Positions 1 to 8,936 of a stretch of 36,678 nt of DNA are shown here, piece by piece. Position 1 is the stretch's first letter, and every line of letters starts with the position of its first letter. The notes beneath the pieces were generated by a model. That model saw only the letters and a list, made by a program, of their open reading frames with translations, was not told where the DNA came from and did not search any database. The stretch covers positions 1 to 36,678 of IMG/VR virus record IMGVR_UViG_3300008107_000576. One strand, given 5' to 3'. The stretch is from a virus. The position numbers were made by a program, and so were the translations under genes.

Positions 1-3000
1 CAGTTGTACCATCGTAATCAATTATTATCTCAAATTCACCGTCCTCAGATATTGAGGAAACGCTATAGATAACATCAGTAAGACCAACCACGGGACCTAA
101 GTCAACGCAGTAAGTAGTAGAATTGGTTTCTGCTGCTAATGTAGTTAGTGTAAATGTCTGAGATATTCCGCACTCTAAACACTCAATATTATATGGTAAG
201 TCTAATTCATTGCTTGAAAGAACGTACTCGTTCATATAAGGGTCGAATCCTCCAAGTTTCTGTGTATTAAATGAAGCATTGAACTCATCTCTAAACCAAG
301 TTCTCATATTCATTTCAGAGATAACTTTTAATTGGTCTTGAGCATAAGAGTCTCCTCTTAATTGAATCACTGCTCCACGCTTTACGTCAGTAAAGAACCT
401 GTCATATCCCCACTGAACATAACTCTCAGGGTTAAAACTGATGCCATATTTTTCGCTACGAGCAATCTGCGTACCTAATACCTCAGGCACAGACGCTACA
501 ACCCCACCACCTGTAGAGTCAGAAATAAGGTTCTTGTCAGCCAATACGTATGAAATCTTGTCTTCTTGAAGAACAAGAATATCTGTTTGTCTTCCATCCA
601 TTAAGTAGATACCACCGAATGAAGGCTCGCAAACTTTATAGTTAAGAAGACCTAAGTTAAATTCATTTAGCTTATTTACATTAGACTCATCGCTATATAC
701 GCCACTGTATGTAATGTCAGCAAATCTATCAGCTTCTTTATAATCTTGAGCAGATACGCTTGTAACCCTGTTGCCAAAGCCAAACGAGTTGCCTACAATT
801 GAGTCTCTAATCTTATAACTCTCTGCTCCGTTACCGAACGCAAAGCAGTTAAAGAACTTGGTATCTACTATAGCAGGGGTACCTGAGCCAATGTTTTGGT
901 TCTGAATATTACCTTGATGGTTGCCATTCACAATAGCAAATGACATTTCATTTTCAAAGAACACGTCAGGCAAAGCCTCACTTGGCAGTGTCTCAAATAT
1001 TAAAGTCTTATCAGAACGGAATACAGTAATACTCACCTCAACACTTGATGCACGAGCATTAGGATAACCAACACCCGTACAAGGTAATGTACCCGTTACC
1101 ATCAATTGTAATTGATTGGTTGATGTATTTCTGTAGAATTTATAATAGTTAATACATAGGTCAGTTAAAATATCACCTGCTGTATTAGTAATTGTTGGGA
1201 TAAACTCATTGTCAGGAATACATTGACCTGCTCCTGCATATCTTGAGCCGTCATTTAAAAACTGCTCAATATTATCTCCTATCCACCAATCATACATATT
1301 GTCATATGTATTAGACGAAACAAGAGTCTTTTCTAAACTGTTTCTTCTTTCCTCACAGCTATTACCTACACCACTTCTTGTTTGCTTGATTGTCATTACA
1401 ATCCTACTTCCTGCAGGAATATCATAATCAACCCAAGCAGATGTAGCCGTGTCATAACGGTTCATTGGGTAGTAAAGAATAGGGAATGTCCCTCCTCTTG
1501 GTTGAGTTTCAATTATTTTACCCGGACCGATAATAGCTAATTCATCCTGAACGATATTAAAGCTGTTAGGATTAATCTTCATATAAACACCTGCAGGAAT
1601 TGGCAACATTACAGTTGGGTCTAATTCACTTGGTATTTCTAAGAAGCCTGAAGCCTGAGCACTCTTCTCAAGTACAGTTGCGTACACACAAGAAGTAGTT
1701 GCTCCGTTAGAGTCAGCCTTTACAATAAGCCTATCTCCTGCCTCAATCTTACGTGCGTTTTCACCTTCAAGTAAGAAGTACGCATTGTTTGTTAATGGGT
1801 CCTCAAAGAATATGCTACAATAAATTGTCTCATAGTTCTCTTCGTCAGGCTTGATAACAAACTTGTATCTCGTAGCCCAAGACGGAGGTAATTGTGTTGG
1901 CGGTATTGTGACCTGAATTGAGTTTTTGTACGCAGACAATCCACAAGGAACGTGCTCCGTATTGTTAGGGCTTACAAGAGCGGTTGTAGCTCTATTAAAC
2001 TCATCCATGTACACAATACCAATCTCGTAATCTCTATTGCTATGCAAACTTTGAGGGTTTGCTATTTCTTGAAAAGTTGCCTCCGCAAATGATACTGCAT
2101 AGTATTCATAGAATGTTTGCGTTGGAGTGCTTAAGCTATCTACATAACGCATTGCAGGGAACTGCAATCCAATTACGCTACTGCCCGGACTTGTAATAAT
2201 CCCTACAGGCTGACCTACTGCACTGATACCACTGCCATTCTTAATGAACGCATCTAAGTTATTTGGTATTGCACAGTTGAAAGCATCTGTAAATGTTGTA
2301 CCGTTACAAGAATTTGCTACTGTTTGAATATTAGCTGCCGTACCTACTGCATTTTGGAACTCAACACTTGTTGCCAACTGATACACTGATGTGTATGTAG
2401 TAGACAAAAAGAAAGCAAAGTTCAACCTAACTGTATCTGTTTCTTCTGTAGGGAATGGCGTTTGTCCTGAAAATTGAGAATGCGCAATAGCTACATCTAA
2501 GTTTATTGCTGACCCTGCAACTAAATTTTGCCCTGTCAAATCAAATGTAACTGTAGCATTTGCCACACTCACACTTCCATTAATAGAATAGTTACCTGCA
2601 GCAAGTCCATCACTAATATCGGTATTACCAATTGGGGTAGATACCAAACTCGTTGTGTACTCAAACTTTACCGGTGCACCATATTGGTCTATTAAATCGT
2701 AGCCTTCAACATAGTTGCCATACATCAATCTGTTACCCATAATTGTCTGAGCCTTTGCAAATCGAGGTACGTTGTCGTACAATCTAAGCAATTCAGCCGC
2801 AGATAGGATGGTAAAGATTTTGCTATTGGTAAATGTATATTGATAGTCTGTGTTGTTTGCAAGACCTAAGTTAGACTTGTCAAGTTTCTCAATAACCTTG
2901 ATGACATTGCCATCTGACCTCTTGAACAATAAGTCAATGCCAACCACAAGTGAACCACCTGAGTTGTATGTGATTATTGCTGAGTTGCAGAAGTTGGTCA

Positions 3001-3757
3001 TACCCTCGTTCAAAAAACTCTCAATGCTAAAACTAAATGGATTAGGTACAAACGCAGGCTGAGACCACTGAGAAGTGGCACTGTACTCCCCATCAATGTA
3101 CCTGTATCTATAAGCAAAGCAGATAAACCTTGTATCCAAATAGTTCTCTTGACCATTGGTTACAATTGGCTCAACGCCCGGAGACTCAACCGGTGGTTTC
3201 TTGATAACAAGTAGTGACTCTGCACTAACTTGGTCAATATTGGCAATAGGGTTTGGATAGTTCCTATTTATATTAATAAACCTTGGAGCATTATAATCAT
3301 CTGTAAAAAAGAACAAATCATTTAAAATATCCATACCCGTAACCAAATAGTTAGGGTTAAAGTTTAATGTAGTGTTTACACCACCACCATCGTCAATACT
3401 GACAACGTGGTAGGTTAATATGTTTGTTGAAACATTAAAAGAAACAATCAGGTCAAGTTTACCTGTAGCACCTTCTGAAAAGTTTGGGTCGTGAACAAGC
3501 CAATAGATGGTTTCATTTACACTATTCTGAAGCGCACCAATACATCTTGCTTGAGAGCTAAGAGGAGTTCCATCAATATATGACAATGAAGTAAGAGGAA
3601 GATTCCCCTTTGTATTCTCAATAACTCCAACCTCTGAGTTCTCGGTTGAACCCATTCTAATATTCATAGCATCTATATACTCACCTTCAGGAAGAAGTCG
3701 TTCATCAACGACTTTATTCATCCTGCCTGCTATAAAGTTTCTTGTAAAATTTGCCAT
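1..3757 (-). CDS. Giant crAss-like tail (muzzle/stabilization-type) structural protein, 3' end outside window
   Basis: The minus-strand frame opens at ATG 3757 and stays open to the left edge, giving more than 1250 residues with the C-terminus missing. The start reads MANFTRNFIAGRMNKVVDE. Further in are signatures I recall from large crAss-like tail proteins: DILVLQEDKISYVLA, EVLGTQIARSEKYGIS and KLGGFDPYMNEYVL. The sequence is rich in beta-strand and Asn/Gly turns with no membrane segment, as expected for a large beta-propeller-like virion protein. It begins 1 nt after the preceding gene's stop, at the end of the capsid-ring-tail series, which fits a tail-tip role. The start is preceded by an AAATCAAATAAG context. 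The exact position in the tail is inferred; that it is structural is fairly secure. Confidence 0.75.
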   Translation of the reverse strand, partial: MANFTRNFIAGRMNKVVDERLLPEGEYIDAMNIRMGSTENSEVGVIENTKGNLPLTSLSYIDGTPLSSQARCIGALQNSVNETIYWLVHDPNFSEGATGKLDLIVSFNVSTNILTYHVVSIDDGGGVNTTLNFNPNYLVTGMDILNDLFFFTDDYNAPRFININRNYPNPIANIDQVSAESLLVIKKPPVESPGVEPIVTNGQENYLDTRFICFAYRYRYIDGEYSATSQWSQPAFVPNPFSFSIESFLNEGMTNFCNSAIITYNSGGSLVVGIDLLFKRSDGNVIKVIEKLDKSNLGLANNTDYQYTFTNSKIFTILSAAELLRLYDNVPRFAKAQTIMGNRLMYGNYVEGYDLIDQYGAPVKFEYTTSLVSTPIGNTDISDGLAAGNYSINGSVSVANATVTFDLTGQNLVAGSAINLDVAIAHSQFSGQTPFPTEETDTVRLNFAFFLSTTYTSVYQLATSVEFQNAVGTAANIQTVANSCNGTTFTDAFNCAIPNNLDAFIKNGSGISAVGQPVGIITSPGSSVIGLQFPAMRYVDSLSTPTQTFYEYYAVSFAEATFQEIANPQSLHSNRDYEIGIVYMDEFNRATTALVSPNNTEHVPCGLSAYKNSIQVTIPPTQLPPSWATRYKFVIKPDEENYETIYCSIFFEDPLTNNAYFLLEGENARKIEAGDRLIVKADSNGATTSCVYATVLEKSAQASGFLEIPSELDPTVMLPIPAGVYMKINPNSFNIVQDELAIIGPGKIIETQPRGGTFPILYYPMNRYDTATSAWVDYDIPAGSRIVMTIKQTRSGVGNSCEERRNSLEKTLVSSNTYDNMYDWWIGDNIEQFLNDGSRYAGAGQCIPDNEFIPTITNTAGDILTDLCINYYKFYRNTSTNQLQLMVTGTLPCTGVGYPNARASSVEVSITVFRSDKTLIFETLPSEALPDVFFENEMSFAIVNGNHQGNIQNQNIGSGTPAIVDTKFFNCFAFGNGAESYKIRDSIVGNSFGFGNRVTSVSAQDYKEADRFADITYSGVYSDESNVNKLNEFNLGLLNYKVCEPSFGGIYLMDGRQTDILVLQEDKISYVLADKNLISDSTGGGVVASVPEVLGTQIARSEKYGISFNPESYVQWGYDRFFTDVKRGAVIQLRGDSYAQDQLKVISEMNMRTWFRDEFNASFNTQKLGGFDPYMNEYVLSSNELDLPYNIECLECGISQTFTLTTLAAETNSTTYCVDLGPVVGLTDVIYSVSSISEDGEFEIIIDYDGTT

Positions 3758-3758
3758 C

Positions 3759-4682
3759 TTATTTGATTTGCTTGTCCAATCCTCTTAAGTTCATTAAGAG
3801 TCTGCCGGGATGAATGTTACTGATTCTAATCTTTGCGTTTCTAAGCAATGCGCTTTTTTCCTTACGAGCACGTGCAACAATATATTCCTGCACGCCTAAT
3901 TTAGAACTTAAAATGTCATATTGAATAGAAGCGTAAATATATTTCTCAAACAATTTATTGACTGTAATCAAAGAGTTATCTCCTCCTTCCATACCATCAG
4001 AAACATATTCCAAAATACATTGCTGACCTGACATAGATGAATCAAAATTAATTACTCCTGATTTTCTGTCAACGTTAAATGTAGGATTAAAGTTTGCAGT
4101 TTCTGTATTCAATCCATATGCAGTTCCAATATTAGCCTCAAAGTACCACATACCATCATAGTTCCATCCTAATTGACCGTTGAATTGGTTTCCTTGGTTC
4201 AAATAGATACTCTTCTTGATATGCGTTAATCTGTCATAGTCAATCTCAGAATACTGAGGACTCAATGCGTTTCCGTATTGGTCAAATAAAATACGACCTG
4301 TATTATCTTGCAGGTATGCCTTAGATGAAAGTGTTTGGATATTCTCTGTTAATGGTCTTAACCAACCATCTTTGTATAAAGATATACGTACCCAATTGAC
4401 ATAGTCAGATGGTAAGATGTATCTCAACATATCAGGAACTGTAAGCTCCAATACTTTAATTTCTTTAAATGCATCATAGTTTAATTCCTGTATAGCACGC
4501 TTAGCGTGGAACAATACTTTGTAACGCTCTTCATTGTTAACCAATGAATGGTTACCTGAGTACATCAACAAGAAGTTGTTTACGATGTCTTGTAGGCTAA
4601 CGTATTGATACGACCCCCAATTGGCGTCCTCGGGCTGAACTCCTCCGTTTTCGTAGTATTGATACTGTGATATATATGCCAT
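3759..4682 (-). CDS. crAss-like tail ring / tail-tubular (T7 gp11-like) protein
   Basis: This 307-residue protein starts at ATG 4682, 11 nt after the previous gene's stop. The N-terminus is aromatic and polar (AYISQYQYYENGG). A helical stretch around residues 45-75 (ERYKVLFHAKRAIQELNYDAF) is followed by LPSDYVNWVRIS. That layout is typical of head-tail connector ring or tubular proteins. The C-terminal third is basic (ARARKEKSALLRNAKIR). I recall close homologues in crAss-like phages at this position, between the capsid and the large tail protein. It probably forms a ring below the portal. The assignment rests on gene order and remembered similarity, not on a catalytic motif. Confidence 0.65.
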   Translation of the reverse strand: MAYISQYQYYENGGVQPEDANWGSYQYVSLQDIVNNFLLMYSGNHSLVNNEERYKVLFHAKRAIQELNYDAFKEIKVLELTVPDMLRYILPSDYVNWVRISLYKDGWLRPLTENIQTLSSKAYLQDNTGRILFDQYGNALSPQYSEIDYDRLTHIKKSIYLNQGNQFNGQLGWNYDGMWYFEANIGTAYGLNTETANFNPTFNVDRKSGVINFDSSMSGQQCILEYVSDGMEGGDNSLITVNKLFEKYIYASIQYDILSSKLGVQEYIVARARKEKSALLRNAKIRISNIHPGRLLMNLRGLDKQIK

Positions 4683-4693
4683 ATCTTAATATT

Positions 4694-5632
4694 TTATGGA
4701 TTTTTTTCTTGCTGTTGTTTAGCCATATTGAATTGCGTAACTTCAGTCTCACGAATAGATACACCACAATACTGAAGAATCCTTGTAACCAATTTGTATT
4801 CATCCTCAATAGGTAATTCAAAATCTTGATAATCATTTTGCGATTGGTCAAATACCGGCTCACCATTTGAAAGTGTAATATAGGTCCACTTAGGAACCTT
4901 AGGAAATCTAAAGTAAGTAGCCTGAACTTGACCCTTGTTGCTTATTGTTGCAGGGTAAATAGTCAACTCAGTGCCCTGTATAGTATATGCAGGATATTGA
5001 ATTGTAGGCGCAGTTAAATTAGAATTATTAAGAAGTGTCATATTTGAATTAATAACCTTCTCTGCTTGCGTAACAGTTGCAGATGAGAATACGCTATAAG
5101 CATTTCCTGCTGCTAAAAATATATTTGAATCTAAAAGGATTGCCGTGTTACTAAGTACTGACGAAACTGTTGATACCAACCCTGTTGTAAGGTTTGTAAC
5201 AACATCACCTGCTACAATATCATCGGTTGTAAAAGTTGCTGTACTGTCAACTAATTGACCACTTACAACTGACGTGTTGGTTCCTGTCTTTAAATTAACA
5301 GGCTTGCACTCAACATCTAATAACATATAAGCATAATATCCTGTTGTAGTAGGAGTAGGTACTGAAAATCTATTAGCAGAAATTTTAGATAAATAGTCTT
5401 TTCTTAAAAAAGATTCCATTGTCTCAGCAATTGGTTGCTCCATATCGGCATAATTAACGCCTGCACCACGAGCATTTTCTAAATTGATAACAGCATTGTA
5501 GCTGCTAAAATACTCCTCATAGATTTCCATTTGTGCATTCTGAGCATACAAATTAAAATCAGAAGGAGAGATGTATCCGTAGTTATTTTTATTCAGTACA
5601 GACAACACCATATTTCTTACTGAGTTTATCAT
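4694..5632 (-). CDS. crAss-like head-tail connector/ring protein with inserted beta module
   Basis: The frame extends to 5695, but I chose ATG 5632 (MINSVRNMVLSVLNKNN), giving 312 residues. The upstream part crosses a terminator and promoter, and this N-terminus is the one I recall for the crAss-like family. The first 85 or so residues are helical (YISPSDFNLYAQNAQMEIYEEYF). Roughly residues 115-185 form a Ser/Thr/Val-rich beta module (TNTSVVSGQLVDSTATF ... ILLDSNIFLAAGNAYSVF). That module recurs in the separate protein at 29111-29602. A TATATTTG -10 box lies only 15 nt before the start, implying a very short leader. It is probably a portal-proximal ring protein, called by position. Confidence 0.6.
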   Translation of the reverse strand: MINSVRNMVLSVLNKNNYGYISPSDFNLYAQNAQMEIYEEYFSSYNAVINLENARGAGVNYADMEQPIAETMESFLRKDYLSKISANRFSVPTPTTTGYYAYMLLDVECKPVNLKTGTNTSVVSGQLVDSTATFTTDDIVAGDVVTNLTTGLVSTVSSVLSNTAILLDSNIFLAAGNAYSVFSSATVTQAEKVINSNMTLLNNSNLTAPTIQYPAYTIQGTELTIYPATISNKGQVQATYFRFPKVPKWTYITLSNGEPVFDQSQNDYQDFELPIEDEYKLVTRILQYCGVSIRETEVTQFNMAKQQQEKNP

Positions 5633-5646
5633 TAGTTCTTTTTTTA

Positions 5647-5677
5647 CAAATATACATAAAAAAAAAGAGGGCACAAT
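5647..5677 (-). promoter_or_regulatory. Bacteroidota-type promoter for the ring/tail genes
   Basis: On the minus strand TATATTTG (5647-5654) matches TAnnTTTG. It is preceded by a 19-nt spacer and ATTG (5674-5677) as the -33 element. The start codon at 5632 is 15 nt beyond the -10 box. The promoter sits inside the upstream gene's terminator hairpin. Confidence 0.55.
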
Positions 5678-5690
5678 AAGTGCCCCCTCT
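5658..5690 (-). terminator. Rho-independent terminator after the 247-aa gene
   Basis: Minus-strand hairpin with arms AGAGGGGGCAC and GTGCCCTCT around a short TTATT loop, followed by nine T. It ends the transcript from the gene at 5720-6463 and overlaps the next promoter. Confidence 0.75.
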
Positions 5691-5719
5691 TTCAATCATC
5701 AATCAATAATCAATATCTA

Positions 5720-6463
5720 TTATCCTAAAGTAGATTCTAACATCTTTAAGGAATCAATGCCTTCATCGCTCCGTAAGAAGTGGGCTACCATATCATATGG
5801 GTCTTCCCCGAACGGAACTGACAACATCTTTTTCTTATTGGTTGCGGTATTAAACCACACCTCTTTGTCGCCATTTCTTAATATCAATAACTTGTTCTCG
5901 AAGAATAAACGAACCTTGGCTTGGAACTTCAATTCAGGGTCGTTTAATATGCTCAAGAACTCCTTAGGTTCTCTTTTAGCAAATACCAAGATATCACGCT
6001 TTAACTCAGCAGTTGACACGGTAGATGGGTCTTTACCAAACATTACTCTCGTAAGAGTCTCAATTTGTTCTATTGAAAGCTGACGGGCTTCAACTAATGC
6101 CTCAATCTCTAAGTCCAAATCCTGAACCTCTGCAGCAGCGTCTTTCTCTTTGTCCACTTCAGAGAAGATGGTACCATTCAATGGATGGTAATGTAAGAAT
6201 TGCTGTAATACAGGATTGTTTTTTGGAACACGTAGGAAGCCATCTTCAAAGATGATAGGCTCAATAATAAAGTTTCCGTCTTGCTCGTCCTCAAATGGGG
6301 ACTTTTGGTTAGATGCATATCTCAATGCACGGTTCACATTGTTCTTCTCGTCAAACCACATTAGTGGGAATCGAGGATGGTTTCTTGAAGCTAAAGTGTA
6401 GCTCAGTGGATTACCTATTTTTAACTTGTAGACTTTGTCTACAGCTGTTGTACTTTTTGCCAT
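5720..6463 (-). CDS. Conserved crAss-like virion-region protein of unknown role
   Basis: This 247-residue soluble protein has no signal or membrane segment. Residues 30-110 carry the block I recall from crAss-like relatives: FDEKNNVNRALRYASNQ, SPFEDEQDG and VPKNNPVLQQFLHYHPLNG. An acidic helical stretch follows (about 110-135, VQDLDLEIEALVEARQ). The C-terminal half is mixed alpha/beta. It lies between the capsid gene and the ring genes and has its own terminator on both sides. It could be a capsid-associated or minor head protein. I do not recognise an enzymatic motif. The start at 6463 is preceded by AATTAAATCAAATACAA, the A-rich context seen across this genome. Confidence 0.6.
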   Translation of the reverse strand: MAKSTTAVDKVYKLKIGNPLSYTLASRNHPRFPLMWFDEKNNVNRALRYASNQKSPFEDEQDGNFIIEPIIFEDGFLRVPKNNPVLQQFLHYHPLNGTIFSEVDKEKDAAAEVQDLDLEIEALVEARQLSIEQIETLTRVMFGKDPSTVSTAELKRDILVFAKREPKEFLSILNDPELKFQAKVRLFFENKLLILRNGDKEVWFNTATNKKKMLSVPFGEDPYDMVAHFLRSDEGIDSLKMLESTLG

Positions 6464-6486
6464 TTGTATTTGATTTAATTTGATTT

Positions 6487-6519
6487 AAAAAAAGGAGAGT
6501 GTCTTTGAAGACACCCTCC
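6487..6519 (-). terminator. Terminator after the major capsid gene
   Basis: Minus-strand hairpin with stem GGAGGGTGTCTTC / GAAGACACTCTCC-type arms (6494-6519), followed by seven T. Its core is one of four copies of a 16-bp palindrome found in the window. Confidence 0.75.
6499..6514. repeat. 16-bp palindrome GTGTCTTTGAAGACAC, copy 1
   Basis: Copy of a dispersed palindrome, here forming the core of the capsid-gene terminator. Other copies are at 13131-13146, 30069-30084 and 36180-36195. Confidence 0.8.
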
Positions 6520-6539
6520 CTATAGATTTTCTTCCTTTA

Positions 6540-7784
6540 TTATCCGTAACGGAACAATACGAAGTTGTTTGCACCAAGGGTACATACGCAACGCTCAGAA
6601 AGGAAGTTAACCTCCATTGCATCCAAGTCGCTTGTAGCAGCACCACCGGCAGAACCTGTAATCCAAGTTTTGTATCTGCGGTCTTCAGCTTCAGAAGCAC
6701 GGTAACGAACGTGTAAGAAAGGACGCTTAGCGTTCTTGCCCATAATTTGGTCGTACACTGAAGTAGAACCTGCAGGAACCATTAAACCTGTAATAGTACC
6801 GGTTGCAGTTGCAGCAGTAGTATTTAAACCACCACGCATTGTTGGGTCATTTAGGTATTTCCAATCAGACTTGTAGAAGTCATAACCTCTACGGAAACCT
6901 GTGAAACCTAAGTTTAACGCCATATCAACATCGTTGTCGAAAAGACCGAAAGAAGCTGATTGAGCAACACCACCTGAAGTGTAGCCGTTCAATGTAGCTA
7001 ACATATTGTCAATGTCGAAACTTAAACCACGATTTACGAATACAACGTTCTCTTCGATAGCACCTTGCTTGTCAAGACGAGAAACGATAGAATCCCAATC
7101 GCTTAAAGTTGTTGGAGTACCACCACCCCAAACGTTACCACGGTTGTTTACAACGTAGAAGATACCTTCAGAACCAATGTAACCTGCAGTAGCAGCACCT
7201 GAAGAAGATGCAGCCGGAACAGCTTCAATCATTGAAGTCTCTAAGTAATCTTCAAAACGTAAACGAGTTTCGTGCTCACTCTTTAAATACCAAAGGTATC
7301 CTGTAGCACCATTCTCAGTTGTAACTTCTACCCAACCGATTTGAGCCATGTCAGAACCGTTAACCGCATACTTATCTTTGATGATAATTGGGTTGTTGCT
7401 GTAGATGTCATCTTCTGATTCTAATGAACCAACCATTCCGTTAGTTCCTTTTTTGAACTCAGAACCGTAAATGAATACAGTACATTGAGTACTTACTGCG
7501 AAAGCCTGACCTGCAGTTTCGTAGTACGCTACTGTGAAAGTAGTTGCACTTGGAACTGCTGTTACGATAGCCTTGTTGAAAACACCTGAAGTGTTATTTT
7601 GAATCATCAAAGTTTGTCCAACACGGATAGCGATGTAAGTCACACCACTGTCAGCTACAGTGAAAGTTGCGGTTGCCGCACCTGCTGCTGCTGCTGAAGT
7701 ACAGTTTGTGTACTTGATGTGTAAACGTCCTTGTTCTGCCCATTTGATTTGGTCAGAGTTAGAAGGCATCTCTGCTCCTACCAT
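6540..7784 (-). CDS. Major capsid protein, crAss-like, N-terminus apparently lost
   Basis: From ATG 7784 the product is 414 residues. MVGAEMPSNSDQIKWAEQ near the start, the LNDPTMRGG block and the C-terminal ERCVCTLGANNF match crAss-like major capsid proteins as I recall them. A Thr/Ala-rich beta insertion lies around residues 30-105. The frame stays open upstream to 7850, and those 22 codons (TYEKEFERYGNRTIASFLR) look like genuine capsid sequence. They contain no ATG, GTG or TTG before a TGA at 7851-7853, and they overlap the end of the scaffold-like gene. The real N-terminus has therefore probably been lost by a deletion or assembly join. Family members are longer, as I recall. The terminator at 6487-6519 follows. 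Confidence 0.8.
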   Translation of the reverse strand: MVGAEMPSNSDQIKWAEQGRLHIKYTNCTSAAAAGAATATFTVADSGVTYIAIRVGQTLMIQNNTSGVFNKAIVTAVPSATTFTVAYYETAGQAFAVSTQCTVFIYGSEFKKGTNGMVGSLESEDDIYSNNPIIIKDKYAVNGSDMAQIGWVEVTTENGATGYLWYLKSEHETRLRFEDYLETSMIEAVPAASSSGAATAGYIGSEGIFYVVNNRGNVWGGGTPTTLSDWDSIVSRLDKQGAIEENVVFVNRGLSFDIDNMLATLNGYTSGGVAQSASFGLFDNDVDMALNLGFTGFRRGYDFYKSDWKYLNDPTMRGGLNTTAATATGTITGLMVPAGSTSVYDQIMGKNAKRPFLHVRYRASEAEDRRYKTWITGSAGGAATSDLDAMEVNFLSERCVCTLGANNFVLFRYG

Positions 7785-7821
7785 ACGTAAGAAAGATGCG
7801 ATTGTTCTGTTACCATAACGC

Positions 7822-8889
7822 TCAAATTCCTTCTCGTATGTAAACCGCCTTCACCTGCATTCCTCCTGATATAGTGCCAACTTCGGGTGCTTTTCGCTCT
7901 GACATATTGATGTTCTTGATTTTACGAGTAACATCATCAGTTGCGTCAGCCATACCTTGTTCGTAAAAATACTTAGCGAACTTGTCAGGATTCATTGCTA
8001 TAGACAAAGACCTATGATAACCTGTTGCGTCTTTCATTAAACCTTGGTCATCCAAGAACTTATTAATAAAGTTCTGTGGAGTTGCTTGGTTCTTTTTTAA
8101 CTCATTGGCGTCTCCCGGAGCAAACGTGAACTTCTTGTCATTAACATTGAACTCAAAACCTTTGAACTCTCCGCCAAAAACTTCGTTCGTCTTTTGGTCA
8201 AACCATTGACGCTTACGATTGTTCTCCTCTTCTATTGTCTTTGCCTGTTGGGTATATTGCTTATAGCTTTCGTAGATTTCCTTTTCTCCGTCAGGAATGA
8301 ATGCCGTACTTGACTCAAGGGGCATTTTATATTGTTCCTTTTGAGAATTGAAAAATTTCTTGGCTTCAGCAAGAACTTTCTTTTTTGCGATTTTTACTTT
8401 CTTAATGGTTGCCTCATCATCCAACTCTTCATCGAATCTGTAATCATCCATTAACGTCTCAATGTCATCACTATCAAGACCTTCCTGTGTGGAAGAAAGA
8501 TACTCTTTAAGAAGTTGCTCAGGATTCATTGCGTCAAAGTCCTTCTTTAACTTAAGAAAGTCTTCAAACCCACGACCTGTCTCCTTCTTGTATTTCATAT
8601 AAGCAGCTACATCTTCAGGTAGTGGCTCAGCTTCTTTACGCTCAGCAACCAAATCATCCAATGAGTTAATCTGCTTGTTATATCTTTTACCAATATATGA
8701 AAGAACGTCTTCGTCTTTTAACTCAACCTCAGTTGGTTGATGTTCCGGTTCAGGAACACTTTGCAATGGTTCCGGTTCCGTATTATTCTCTTGACTTAAC
8801 GATTCCTCGTGTTTCTCAAGTAATTGTTGTTCCACTTCTTGAACACTCTTTGGTTCAATTATGTCTAATGCTCTAACTTTTAATTCCAT
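7822..8889 (-). CDS. Scaffold-like acidic coiled protein upstream of capsid
   Basis: This 355-residue, highly charged protein has a Glu-rich N-terminus (residues 1-60, repeated EPEP/EHQP) and long helical segments (for example IKKVKIAKKKVLAEAKKFF). It lacks hydrophobic core blocks. This composition and a position directly before the capsid gene suit an internal scaffold. The last residues (VKAVYIREGI) are read out of frame across what looks like capsid coding sequence, so the true C-terminus seems replaced by a join near 7850. The start at 8889 has the AATTAAATTAAATCAA context, with a candidate TAAGTTTG -10 box 20 nt upstream. The role is inferred. Confidence 0.6.
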   Translation of the reverse strand: MELKVRALDIIEPKSVQEVEQQLLEKHEESLSQENNTEPEPLQSVPEPEHQPTEVELKDEDVLSYIGKRYNKQINSLDDLVAERKEAEPLPEDVAAYMKYKKETGRGFEDFLKLKKDFDAMNPEQLLKEYLSSTQEGLDSDDIETLMDDYRFDEELDDEATIKKVKIAKKKVLAEAKKFFNSQKEQYKMPLESSTAFIPDGEKEIYESYKQYTQQAKTIEEENNRKRQWFDQKTNEVFGGEFKGFEFNVNDKKFTFAPGDANELKKNQATPQNFINKFLDDQGLMKDATGYHRSLSIAMNPDKFAKYFYEQGMADATDDVTRKIKNINMSERKAPEVGTISGGMQVKAVYIREGI

Positions 8890-8909
8890 TTGATTTAATT
8901 TAATTTATA

Positions 8910-8917
8910 CAAACTTA
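8910..8917 (-). promoter_or_regulatory. Candidate -10 box for scaffold/capsid genes
   Basis: Minus-strand TAAGTTTG fits TAnnTTTG and lies 20 nt before ATG 8889. No TTTG element is found 19 nt further upstream, so the call is weak. Confidence 0.3.
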
Positions 8918-8936
8918 TACAAAAATTTTGACATTT

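Noticed and set aside
6073-6401. Small plus-strand frames across the virion genes (also at 10666, 12484, 33881)
   Set aside because: They lie antisense to clearly conserved proteins and have no recognisable content.
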